DNA of 27,231 nucleotides from UBA7359 sp041689615 (GTDB lineage: Bacteria > Pseudomonadota > Gammaproteobacteria > Eutrophobiales > Eutrophobiaceae), in NCBI GenBank assembly GCA_041689615.1, contig JBDNFW010000053.1, positions 1 to 27,231 on the forward strand, given 5' to 3'. The notes under the pieces are model-generated. The model was not told the DNA's origin and did no database searches. It was given only the letters and a program-made list of their open reading frames with translations. Position numbers and translations under genes: made by a program. Numbering within the stretch: the stretch's first letter is position 1; each line of letters opens with the position of its first letter. Shown here piece after piece: positions 17,033-24,938 of this stretch.

Positions 17033-17824
17033 TTAATGGCTAAGACCAAGTTTATCCATCAATGTGTCAGGACTCGGAATTATATACTTTTCAGGATATT
17101 TAATATTGACCAGATATAAACCGTCAGGCGACGCCGTCACACCACCCGCCTTTCTGTCTTTTGCCGCAAGCACATCAGTAGCCCAACTTATCTCTTTTTT
17201 ACCTTGTCCTACAGCCATTAATACACCTGCTATATTTCTGACCATATGATGAAGAAATGCATTTGCACATATTGTAATCAAAAAGCAGTCTCTCAATTTA
17301 TTAATTTCCAATTTATGTATAGTACGAATAGGTGTATTAGCCTGGCAGGCAGCCGCCCTGAATGAACTAAAATCATGTTCACCAATTAAACACTGTGAAG
17401 CTTGTTGCATTCGTTCTAAATCAAGTTTTCGATATTCCCATGTTACTAAGCCATTAAGAATGGCGGGCCGAGCCTGCCGATTCAAAATGATATATTGATA
17501 CGTTCTATTCTCAGCGCTGAATCTAGCATGAAAATCATCGTCAACATTTAATACCCAGGTAACAGCAATGTCATTAGGAAGTTTTGTATTAGTTCCCAAT
17601 ATCCATGCTTGTGGTTCCCGCTGTGATTTTGTTTCGAAGTGTACAACTTGTTGAAGAGCGTGAACGCCTGTATCCGTTCTGCCGGCACAGACAACTCGAA
17701 TATTTTCATCTGCAATCTCTGAAAGAGCGGACTCAAGTACTTCTTGAATGGTTGGAGAGATATCCTGCTTTTGCCAGCCAAAATAATGACGACCAGCATA
17801 TTCGATTCCCAGCGCAATTTTCAT
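17033..17824 (-). CDS. truA: tRNA pseudouridine(38-40) synthase
   Basis: Converts uridines 38-40 in the anticodon arm of tRNAs to pseudouridine. The catalytic Asp51 lies in the motif CAGRTDTGVHALQQVVHF. Other family stretches are GIEYAGRHYFGWQKQ at the N-terminus, YQYIILNRQARPA, EHDFSSFRAA and FLHHMVRNIAG. 263 residues is typical. Location between fimV and trpF is conserved in the pseudomonad-like arrangement. An 83-base gap separates it from fimV; no clear terminator lies there, so read-through from fimV is possible. No good ribosome site precedes the ATG. Confidence 0.96.
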   Translation of the reverse strand: MKIALGIEYAGRHYFGWQKQDISPTIQEVLESALSEIADENIRVVCAGRTDTGVHALQQVVHFETKSQREPQAWILGTNTKLPNDIAVTWVLNVDDDFHARFSAENRTYQYIILNRQARPAILNGLVTWEYRKLDLERMQQASQCLIGEHDFSSFRAAACQANTPIRTIHKLEINKLRDCFLITICANAFLHHMVRNIAGVLMAVGQGKKEISWATDVLAAKDRKAGGVTASPDGLYLVNIKYPEKYIIPSPDTLMDKLGLSH

Positions 17825-17907
17825 TCGTGACTGGCCGGATTTAATTTGATAAAAAATATGCTGGTTTTCTAGTCAGAAAATACTTCCGTGTTAATTAATT
17901 ATATTGA

Positions 17908-20900
17908 CTAAATCTGTCCCAGCAGATCTTCAGCTTGCTTACGTTGTTCATCATTACCTTCTGCCATAACTTCATCCAAAATAGCCTTAGCACTGTCCTG
18001 GTCACCTAATTCAACATAGGCTTTAGCAAGGTCTAACTTTGTAGCAATTTCATCTTCAGCACTTTGTTCTTCTGGTTGAGCTGCTCTTGGGACAAAGACT
18101 GTATGCTCATCGTCATCATCGTCTTCCGCAACAGAAGCAGCAAGAGCGCTTTTTGGAAGTTCAACAGTACCATCAAGATCAAACTCAGCCTCTTCTGGTT
18201 CATCAGGTGTATCATCATCAAGACTGAAATCAAAATCCACTTCAGGCGCATCTTTAGTAACAGTTTCAGGTTCAGGAACATCTTCTTCAATCGAAAGATC
18301 AAGTTCAATACCACCTTCATCTTCCTTCATATCAAAATCAAGTGATATATCGTCTTCTTCGCTTGCAGAGTCATCCATATCAAGCGACATCTCATCTTCT
18401 TCCATATCAAGCCTGATAGGCGCTTTGTCCTCATCTTCAAGTGAACCTAAATCTATTTCCAAACCACTATCATCAGATTCTGGTTCACTGACATCAAGTT
18501 CAATTTCGTTGCCTTCATCTAACGACATATCAAAATCAACAACATTATCGTCTTCAGTACTTTCCTCTGGAGCCTCTGCTTCATCAGTAGTACCCAAATC
18601 AAATTCTACTGTCTCATTAGTTTCAGCAGGTATATCAAATTCAATTTCATTTGATTCTGAGTCAGTTGTATTTGCAGTATCTATATCAAGCTCATCTTCA
18701 AGACCAAGTAAAGCAGAACTATCAGCACCGGCACTCGTTGCAGCAGTCACATCAAGTAGATCTTCTTCTGAATCAAGATCAAGGTTTGCTGCCGAAGTAA
18801 CATCCAATAAGTCTTCACCGGAAGATTCTTCGCCCGATGTAAGGTCAAGCAGATCACTACCCCCGGTACCAGAGATATCTAATACTTCATCAGAACTAAC
18901 TGGCTTAGCAGTTTCAGCTTCAGAATCAAGGTCATCTCCCATTCCTACTGCAGCAGTCACATCCAGTAGATCTTCACCTTCACTTGAACCAGTGATATCA
19001 AGCATTCCGTCATCATCTGAAGCACTTGCACCACCAATATCAAAATCTAAATCAGCAGCACTATCCCCTGCTTCGTCATCAGCAGTAACGTTGACAAATC
19101 CGCCTGTATTATCAGCCGCATCTTCTTCATCATCTGCACTGTCGCCTGCTTCAAATAACGCGCGGTTAGGTGACATTTCCTGCCACATTGCTGTAGCCAT
19201 ATTCCAATACTCGCCTTCACCACCTACTATATCGTGAAGTATTTTTGCTTCTTCCTCATAACTCTTCTTATTTCCAGAGGTATAAAATACTTCTAATAAT
19301 TTAGTATGGTATTCAGGATTATCCGTATCACTGCTTATGACGTTACGTACAAACTCTTCAGCTTGATCGAATTGTTCAAATGCAAGATAAGTATTAACTT
19401 CTTGTAGAGGGTCTTCCTCTTCTTCTGGCTCTTCTGGAAGTTCTTCTGTTTCTTCAACCGCCATAAATTGAGTTTTTGCATCTTCATCCTCAAGATCAAG
19501 ATCGAAATCGGCAGATTCTTCAGGCATCGCTGTTTCAGCTTCTGAACCAGGGAGTATCGTTACAGCCTCTGAATCAGGTAGGTCTTCACCGGTATCGCCC
19601 ATATCGCCCGAATCAAAATCAGGAAATGCTTCTTCTGTCATTGCATCAATATGAAGCGTTTCAGCAGGCTCTTTTCTAAACTTTAACACCACAACAACGA
19701 TGATTAAGACAACAATAAGTCCGACAATCGCCATTCCTATCATAGGGTTTCCAAGAACTAATTCTTTAATGGGCTGAAGATATTGATTAACCATCACCAT
19801 AATTCCGGCAGAATCTGATTCTGGTTCGGTTTCAACTACCGCCATCATTTCTTCTTCGTCAGCTTCGGCAATTTCTTCCTCAGCTTCTACCATCATTTCT
19901 TCTTCGGCTTCGGCGACTTTTCCTTCAGCTTCTGCCATCATTTCTTCTTCGGCTTCTTCCATCTCAGCTTGAGCCTGCGCTGCTGCCATTTGCTCTTGAA
20001 GTGCTGCTAATTCATCATCTTTAAGTAATAACAAACGTTTCAGATCAGCAAGCAACGCTTCTGACTCTTGTACACGATCTTTAAGCTCAACATTTTCTTG
20101 TGTTAATACCTGAATCGTTTCTTGTGCTAACACCAATTCTTCACCAGAACCTGAATCAACACTCGAAACCTGTTCTGTCGCTTCACCTGCATCATCTGCT
20201 GAAAGAAGTTTTAACTCAGCGTCTGTGACAACTTCTTCCGAAGCCATTTCAACATCTGTAACAGCAGGGCTTGTTTCAGAAACGGAACTAACTTCAGGGC
20301 GCTCACTAACAGCGCTGGACAGATTCTCTCTAATATCACCCCAAGCGCTATATTGCGATTGAGCTTCTGCTAATGCTTCGGCATTAGAAAGCGCATTCAT
20401 CTCGCTTTCATTTGGCGTACGAAGTATTTGACCGCGTTTTAAACCATTTATATTTTGGTTAATAAATGCATCCGGATTGGCTCTTAATAATGCCAACATC
20501 ATTTGGTTAACGCTGACAGAAGTATCAGGCCGCATTTTTGATGCTATCGACCACAAGGTATCCGAACTTGCAATAGGACCATAATCACCAGCGGTATAAC
20601 TTACGTTCGGCGTATACGTCGAACTTGGCTTAGCAGCAGAAGTAGAATTTGATTTTGCAAACTTTTCGTAAGCTTCGCCATAGATAACCTGATGGTCAGG
20701 ATCATCCATGGTAACGGCGGCGGGCATTGAGCTTTCACTTTTAGCAACTTTAGCAAATTCACTGGAACGTGCATTCGGATCATATAAAGGGGGATCAAGT
20801 AAGACCGTATATTCACGGAACAAACGACCATTAGACCAACTTACTTCTACAAGAAAATTTAAAAAAGGCTCACGAACAGGATCCTGAGTATAAACACGTA

Positions 20901-21174
20901 TGTAATCAGGACCGTCATCAACTGAACGGCGTAATTCAAATCTCAGTTTACTTAAGATAAAAGGACGGTCAACTTTTGCTCTGGCAAAGGCTTCGCTATC
21001 AGCCAGATTAATTTTTAAAGAATCAAGCTCATCTGCTGTTGGAGATAGCAACTGAATTCTTGCATCAAACGGTTCATTTAACGCTGAATTTAAATCAAGT
21101 TTGCCTAAGCCAAACGCATTAACTAACGTCGGAGTTAAAGCTAATAAAATGACAAAATAAAATATTCGTTTCAT
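17908..21174 (-). CDS. fimV: FimV/HubP-type polar landmark protein
   Basis: Large inner-membrane protein of the FimV/HubP family, which organises the cell pole, type IV pili, twitching and chemosensory systems. It has 1088 residues. A signal peptide covers about 1-20. The FimV N-terminal domain is at about 21-130. A LysM peptidoglycan-binding domain follows at about 197-253 (IASSDTLWSIASKM, then NINGLKRGQIL). A coiled coil covers about 350-445 and a single membrane helix about 479-497 (AIVGLIVVLIIVVVVLKF). The very acidic cytoplasmic part has a TPR-like region at about 587-660 and repeated LLDVT/VLDIS motifs at 724-811. The conserved FimV C-terminal motif is at about 1040-1088 (ATKLDLAKAYVELGDQDSA). 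A separate FimV-N-domain gene lies immediately upstream, 22 bases away. Confidence 0.95.
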   Translation of the reverse strand: MKRIFYFVILLALTPTLVNAFGLGKLDLNSALNEPFDARIQLLSPTADELDSLKINLADSEAFARAKVDRPFILSKLRFELRRSVDDGPDYIRVYTQDPVREPFLNFLVEVSWSNGRLFREYTVLLDPPLYDPNARSSEFAKVAKSESSMPAAVTMDDPDHQVIYGEAYEKFAKSNSTSAAKPSSTYTPNVSYTAGDYGPIASSDTLWSIASKMRPDTSVSVNQMMLALLRANPDAFINQNINGLKRGQILRTPNESEMNALSNAEALAEAQSQYSAWGDIRENLSSAVSERPEVSSVSETSPAVTDVEMASEEVVTDAELKLLSADDAGEATEQVSSVDSGSGEELVLAQETIQVLTQENVELKDRVQESEALLADLKRLLLLKDDELAALQEQMAAAQAQAEMEEAEEEMMAEAEGKVAEAEEEMMVEAEEEIAEADEEEMMAVVETEPESDSAGIMVMVNQYLQPIKELVLGNPMIGMAIVGLIVVLIIVVVVLKFRKEPAETLHIDAMTEEAFPDFDSGDMGDTGEDLPDSEAVTILPGSEAETAMPEESADFDLDLEDEDAKTQFMAVEETEELPEEPEEEEDPLQEVNTYLAFEQFDQAEEFVRNVISSDTDNPEYHTKLLEVFYTSGNKKSYEEEAKILHDIVGGEGEYWNMATAMWQEMSPNRALFEAGDSADDEEDAADNTGGFVNVTADDEAGDSAADLDFDIGGASASDDDGMLDITGSSEGEDLLDVTAAVGMGDDLDSEAETAKPVSSDEVLDISGTGGSDLLDLTSGEESSGEDLLDVTSAANLDLDSEEDLLDVTAATSAGADSSALLGLEDELDIDTANTTDSESNEIEFDIPAETNETVEFDLGTTDEAEAPEESTEDDNVVDFDMSLDEGNEIELDVSEPESDDSGLEIDLGSLEDEDKAPIRLDMEEDEMSLDMDDSASEEDDISLDFDMKEDEGGIELDLSIEEDVPEPETVTKDAPEVDFDFSLDDDTPDEPEEAEFDLDGTVELPKSALAASVAEDDDDDEHTVFVPRAAQPEEQSAEDEIATKLDLAKAYVELGDQDSAKAILDEVMAEGNDEQRKQAEDLLGQI
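18742..19005 (-). repeat. LLDVT-type repeats in the cytoplasmic part of FimV
   Basis: Residues 724-811 of FimV contain six degenerate copies of a five-residue motif: MLDIT, LLDVT, VLDIS, LLDLT, LLDVT, LLDVT, embedded in Ser/Glu/Asp-rich spacers. At DNA level the 26-base copies at 18740-18765 and 18950-18975 differ at one base, pointing to recent internal duplication or gene conversion. Confidence 0.75.
19840..19956 (-). repeat. Roughly 45-bp tandem repeats coding EAEEEMM units in FimV
   Basis: Residues 407-445 of FimV are built from about 2.7 copies of a 15-residue unit of the form EAEEEMM plus a second Glu/Ala half. On the plus strand the 31-base segments at 19881-19911 and 19926-19956 differ at one base and are offset by exactly 45. 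The unit lies at the end of the coiled coil, on the periplasmic side just before the membrane helix. Confidence 0.8.
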
Positions 21175-21196
21175 TGTTACTTCTTGTTCCTTGAAT

Positions 21197-21580
21197 TCAA
21201 TTACGTGGCGGATCTATCAAAAATGAATATTCACGAACAACATGACCATCAGACCAACCTATATCCAGAGTAAATTCTATTATTGGCTCCCTAATAGCAT
21301 CATGAGTCGTTATTTTGAGAAAATTACCCTCGTCACTCTTTAACACTTCGTATTTCAACTGATAGCGTGAAACATTATTTTTAGCCGTATAACTCAATGA
21401 GATTTTAAGATCATCAAGTTCAGCGGCCTGATCTGTCAACAACCCGATTCTAACATCAAGTGATTGATTTAAATGAGATTTTAGCTCGGCCTCCGATAAT
21501 GCCAGAGAGTAGCCTGTGACAGCATAAAAACTCAAACAAGCAATTGCTGTTAACTTAAATAATGTTTTGTAAATACCCAT
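21197..21580 (-). CDS. Stand-alone FimV N-terminal-domain protein, secreted
   Basis: A 127-residue protein with a signal peptide (about 1-27, hydrophobic LFKLTAIACLSFYAVTGYSL), followed by one domain and nothing else. The domain matches residues 21-128 of the adjacent FimV collinearly. Shared landmarks are LNQSLDVRIGLL (FimV LNEPFDARIQLL), ELDDLKISL (ELDSLKINL), DAIREPIIEF (DPVREPFLNF), and WSDGHVVREYSFLIDPP (WSNGRLFREYTVLLDPP). It stops just after that last motif, exactly where the domain ends in FimV, so it looks like an intact single-domain paralogue and not a truncated gene. It has no LysM or membrane helix, and is predicted periplasmic. fimV follows 22 bases downstream, in one transcript. 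Its role is unknown; it could compete with or pair with the FimV N-domain. Confidence 0.88.
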   Translation of the reverse strand: MGIYKTLFKLTAIACLSFYAVTGYSLALSEAELKSHLNQSLDVRIGLLTDQAAELDDLKISLSYTAKNNVSRYQLKYEVLKSDEGNFLKITTHDAIREPIIEFTLDIGWSDGHVVREYSFLIDPPRN

Positions 21581-21607
21581 TAGTTTTAGCGCTATCTTAT
21601 TGTTTTA

Positions 21608-21634
21608 TATAGTAATAAAGATTAAATTACTATA
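21608..21634. promoter_or_regulatory. Inverted repeat over the probable fimV-operon -10
   Basis: TATAGTAAT (21608-21616) and ATTACTATA (21626-21634) are perfect nine-base arms separated by nine bases. The right arm covers the predicted -10 (21629-21634) of the minus-strand promoter. The left arm would fall around the transcription start or just downstream. This is the geometry of a repressor operator. No regulator can be assigned. Confidence 0.45.
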
Positions 21635-21657
21635 AAAGCCTAAACTTTAAATAACAA
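21629..21657 (-). promoter_or_regulatory. Predicted sigma-70 promoter of the fimV-N-domain/fimV pair
   Basis: On the minus strand, TTGTTA (21652-21657) and TATAGT (21629-21634) are separated by 17 bases, with four and five matches to the consensus hexamers. The promoter lies about 50 bases before the ATG at 21580 and downstream of the asd hairpin. Confidence 0.5.
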
Positions 21658-21683
21658 AATTCCCCTTTATCTAACTCGATTTC

Positions 21684-21711
21684 AAGCACATTCGAACTTG
21701 CGAATGTGCTT
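21684..21711 (-). terminator. Terminator-like hairpin after asd
   Basis: AAGCACATTCG (21684-21694) and CGAATGTGCTT (21701-21711) make a perfect 11-base stem with a six-base loop, 23 bases after the asd stop. The T-run is poor on both strands, so it may be a weak or Rho-assisted terminator. Its position between asd and the fimV promoter supports a boundary role. Confidence 0.5.
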
Positions 21712-21734
21712 TACATAATACCGATAACTATGGT

Positions 21735-22760
21735 TTATAAATAGCGTTTTACCAGAATTTCAGCGATTTGAACACTATTTAATGCCGCTCCTTTACGGAC
21801 ATTATCTGAAACAACCCACATGTTTAGTCCACGTGGATGCGAGATATCTTCGCGGATTCTTCCAACAAACACCGGATCTTTTCCAGCAGCTTCTGTCACT
21901 GCCGTGGGATAACCACCATCCTTGCGTTCATCAAGCAAAGTAATACCCGGCATTTCACCTAACAATTTTCTGGCAGTAGCAACGTCAATTTTCTCTTTAG
22001 TCTCGATATGAACCGCTTCCGAGTGACCATAAAACACGGGAACCCTGACTGCAGTTGGGTTAACCATAATTGATTCGTCTTCAAATATTTTTCTGGTTTC
22101 CCAAACCATTTTCATTTCTTCCTTGGTGTAGCCATTTTCCTGGAACACATCAATTTGCGGCAGCACATTGAAAGCAATCTGCTTCGGATAAACATTACAT
22201 TCGACATCTTTTGCATTCAGTAAATCTGCTGTTTGTTTTGCAAGCTCTTCTATAGCTTCTTTACCAGTACCTGACACAGCTTGATAAGTACAAACATTGA
22301 TTCGTTCAATACCAACAGCGTCATAGATTGGTTTTAAGGCAACCAACATTTGAATGGTTGAACAATTCGGATTTGCGATAATGCCTCTGTTCTTATAATC
22401 GGCAACAGCGTGAGGATTCACTTCTGACACCACTAAAGGAATATCATCATCGTAACGAAACTGCGATGTGTTATCGACAACTACGCATCCGGTTTCAACC
22501 GCTTTCGGCGCATAAATCGCTGACACAGACGCACCCGGAGAAAACAGTCCAATTTGGACTTTACTAAAATCAAACGTATCAAGATCTTCAACAATCAGTT
22601 GTTTATTTTTAAACTCAACACGCTTTCCGGCAGAACGACTGCTAGCCAGAGCATAAACTTTACCCACCGGAAAATTGCGTTGTTCCAATATAGACAACAT
22701 CGTTTCGCCAACAGCACCTGTAGCACCCACTACCGCAACATCGTATTTTTTATCTGTCAT
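21735..22760 (-). CDS. asd: Aspartate-semialdehyde dehydrogenase
   Basis: Reduces aspartyl phosphate to aspartate semialdehyde, the branch point to diaminopimelate/lysine, threonine and methionine. The NADP motif VGATGAVGETM is at 11-21. The catalytic Cys133 is in IIANPNCSTIQML. Substrate-side stretches are VSGTGKEAIEEL and VPVFYGHSEAVHIE. 341 residues matches the shorter class of bacterial enzymes, not the roughly 370-residue E. coli class. AGAAG lies at a good distance before the ATG. It follows leuB by 26 bases, as in many gammaproteobacteria. DapC and DapD, coded nearby on the other strand, act downstream of its product. Confidence 0.96.
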   Translation of the reverse strand: MTDKKYDVAVVGATGAVGETMLSILEQRNFPVGKVYALASSRSAGKRVEFKNKQLIVEDLDTFDFSKVQIGLFSPGASVSAIYAPKAVETGCVVVDNTSQFRYDDDIPLVVSEVNPHAVADYKNRGIIANPNCSTIQMLVALKPIYDAVGIERINVCTYQAVSGTGKEAIEELAKQTADLLNAKDVECNVYPKQIAFNVLPQIDVFQENGYTKEEMKMVWETRKIFEDESIMVNPTAVRVPVFYGHSEAVHIETKEKIDVATARKLLGEMPGITLLDERKDGGYPTAVTEAAGKDPVFVGRIREDISHPRGLNMWVVSDNVRKGAALNSVQIAEILVKRYL

Positions 22761-22786
22761 GATACTTCTTCTAAATATTCAAAAAA

Positions 22787-23875
22787 TTAACTAACAAGAG
22801 ATGACAAGGCTTTAACAACCGCATCACCCATTTCATTCGTACCGACACAAGTCATACCTTCAGAATCTATGTCTTTTGTTCTTAAGCCATCAGTCAACAC
22901 CTGACTTACCGCTTGCTCAATCTGAACTGCAATCTTCGCTTCTGAAAGCGAATATCGAAACAACATTGATAAAGACAAAATCGTTGCCAGAGGGTTCGCC
23001 ACATTCTGGCCAGCAATATCAGGCGCTGAACCATGAATTGGTTCATACATACCTCTACCGTCACTCGCTAACGATGCTGAAGGCAGCATTCCAATAGAAC
23101 CGGTTAACATCGAGGCTAAATCCGACAAAATATCACCAAACAAATTTGTTGTTACTAACACATCAAACTGCTTCGGATTACGTACCAGTTGCATCGCTGC
23201 GTTATCAACATACATATGCTGTAATCCAACATTCGGATAATCTTTAGCAATACCCGTCACCACTTCGCGCCATAATTCGGTCGCTTCTAATACATTCGCT
23301 TTATCTACCGAACAAAGTCGACCTTGACGTTTGCTTGCACTTTCAAACGCAACACGAGCAATACGTTCAATCTCGCTTTCACTATATACAAGGGTATTAA
23401 ATCCTTGTCGTTGACCATCTTCGAGTTTTCTAATACCGCGTGGTTCACCAAAATAAATGCCTCCAGTCAGCTCTCGAACAATCATAATGTCGAGACCGCT
23501 AACAACGTCTTCTCTTAAAGTCGATGCGCTTGCTAATTGCGGGAATAAAACCGCTGGACGTAAATTAGCAAACAATCCTAATCCCGCACGAATAGCCAAT
23601 AAGCCACGTTCAGGACGCAGTGAACGTTCAATCGTTTCCCATTTTGGACCGCCAACAGAACCTAATAATATTGCATCGGATTCCTTCGCTTTCGCCAAGG
23701 TTTCTTCTGGTAATGGCACGCCAACTTCATCAACAGCACAGCCTCCCAATAAACCATGTTCAAGCTCTAATTTGAGACCGCGTTCTTCGATCAAAAATGC
23801 CAGAACCTTTTCGGCCTGAGCAACAATTTCTGGTCCTATACCGTCACCGGGTAATATTAAGATTTTCTTAGCCAC
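22787..23875 (-). CDS. leuB: 3-isopropylmalate dehydrogenase
   Basis: Oxidative decarboxylation of 3-isopropylmalate in leucine synthesis. The start is GTG at 23875, giving MAKKILILPGDGIGPEIVAQ, the family's N-terminus. Signatures are LLGSVGGPKWE, RPERGLLAIRAGLGLFANLRP, MIVRELTGGIYFGEPRG with the key Tyr, and the metal-site region NLFGDILSDLASMLTGSIGM. GSAPDIAGQNVANPLATILS near the C-terminus is the NAD-binding stretch. 362 residues is normal. leuC and leuD, the usual upstream partners, are absent; an EamA transporter occupies that place. No clear ribosome site precedes the GTG. Confidence 0.96.
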   Translation of the reverse strand: MAKKILILPGDGIGPEIVAQAEKVLAFLIEERGLKLELEHGLLGGCAVDEVGVPLPEETLAKAKESDAILLGSVGGPKWETIERSLRPERGLLAIRAGLGLFANLRPAVLFPQLASASTLREDVVSGLDIMIVRELTGGIYFGEPRGIRKLEDGQRQGFNTLVYSESEIERIARVAFESASKRQGRLCSVDKANVLEATELWREVVTGIAKDYPNVGLQHMYVDNAAMQLVRNPKQFDVLVTTNLFGDILSDLASMLTGSIGMLPSASLASDGRGMYEPIHGSAPDIAGQNVANPLATILSLSMLFRYSLSEAKIAVQIEQAVSQVLTDGLRTKDIDSEGMTCVGTNEMGDAVVKALSSLVS

Positions 23876-23900
23876 GTTCTGATAAATTCCAAATTAATAT

Positions 23901-23929
23901 GTTTTAAACGGGCGCAAAGGATACATCAA
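23901..23929 (-). promoter_or_regulatory. Possible leuB promoter
   Basis: Reading the minus strand, TTGATG (23924-23929) and TAAAAC (23901-23906) are 17 bases apart, each with four matches to the sigma-70 hexamers, about 25 bases before the leuB GTG. This would let leuB-asd be expressed independently of the upstream transporter. Confidence 0.35.
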
Positions 23930-23986
23930 AGAGCTTATCTCGCAATAAGAATCCATAAGAATCTATCGGTACATGTGACTAAACAG

Positions 23987-24892
23987 CTATTCAGAAGCGA
24001 TATTGTGATTTTTTTCGTTTATTACACTTATCAAACCGGCAGAAATGATTAAAACGCCGCCAACATACTCAATATTCCTGACAATTTCATCTGTCAATAG
24101 CGCTGCGGAAACAGCGCCAGCAACGATTTCCAATAAGAAGATAACTGAAGAACGCTGTATAGGTAAATGAGTCACGCCGTATTGTGCTGCCCATGTCATA
24201 ACTAACATACTAGGAAAGCCTATCAAGAAAACTAATGCGCCAGAATTGAATGTGATTTTTGGTACGGGTAATTGTGCAATCGATAAAGCACCTAGCGTCA
24301 ACACAATCACTCCCAACCAACACGCTCCCATCTTCAAATTTATCGGCGTCGTACCCATTTTACGAATCACAATATTAGTTATCGCAAATGCCATACCTGC
24401 AGTAATTGCATAAAAATCAGCCAGACCTATGCCTTCCGCAATACTCATTTCAGGACGCCATAACATCAATGCACCACCGACCATGGCTAATGCCAGTGAA
24501 CATATTCCAGTTCGCGTTAACTTCTCTTTCAGTATTAAAACAGCGAGCAAAATTGCCCAAATAGGTGACAGATAAAACAACAGCAACACACGAACAATTT
24601 CGCCTTCCAACACAGCTAATATAAAAGCCAGATTGGTCCAACCTGCAAAGAGCCCAATAAGAATATATTCGAGCTTATGTTTTAAAAATTCAGTGCGATT
24701 CTTCCAGCAAAATGGAACGTAAAAAAACATGACAACGCAATAAATAAACAAGCTGGACCACAAACCCGGAATTCCCATCTCTTCCAACAATCTGAGCGGA
24801 TACCAAAACAAACCCCAAAGAACTGCGGCAACAACGCAAGCTAATGCTGGAAAATAATGGGTTGTTGGTTGGGATGACATTGTTGATAGCAT
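23987..24892 (-). CDS. EamA/DMT-family transporter
   Basis: Integral membrane protein of the drug/metabolite transporter superfamily, with about ten hydrophobic helices in two EamA repeats of roughly 140 residues. The first begins ALACVVAAVLWGLFWYPLRLL, and the second begins near IGLADFYAITAGMAFAITNI. Members export amino acids, metabolites or toxicants; the substrate cannot be read here. The frame is open to 24946, but that start would overlap the divergent dapC gene. I choose ATG 24892, which has AGGCGAG upstream and gives 301 residues, normal for the family; ATG 24880 is an alternative. It lies 111 bases upstream of leuB on the same strand. Confidence 0.88.
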   Translation of the reverse strand: MLSTMSSQPTTHYFPALACVVAAVLWGLFWYPLRLLEEMGIPGLWSSLFIYCVVMFFYVPFCWKNRTEFLKHKLEYILIGLFAGWTNLAFILAVLEGEIVRVLLLFYLSPIWAILLAVLILKEKLTRTGICSLALAMVGGALMLWRPEMSIAEGIGLADFYAITAGMAFAITNIVIRKMGTTPINLKMGACWLGVIVLTLGALSIAQLPVPKITFNSGALVFLIGFPSMLVMTWAAQYGVTHLPIQRSSVIFLLEIVAGAVSAALLTDEIVRNIEYVGGVLIISAGLISVINEKNHNIASE

Positions 24893-24938
24893 ATACTTAA
24901 CTCGCCTACTTTCACCAACAAAATAAAAAGTACAACAC

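Noticed and set aside
17865..17880. TTTTCT/AGAAAA inverted repeat between fimV and truA
   Set aside because: Only six A/T-dominated pairs with no T-run following; not a credible terminator.
18425..19237. 270-codon plus-strand frame rich in Ser opposite fimV
   Set aside because: It is the antisense reading of the acidic repeat region of fimV: Asp/Glu/Ser codons read backwards give long Ser-rich open frames. Low complexity, no ribosome site and no family features.
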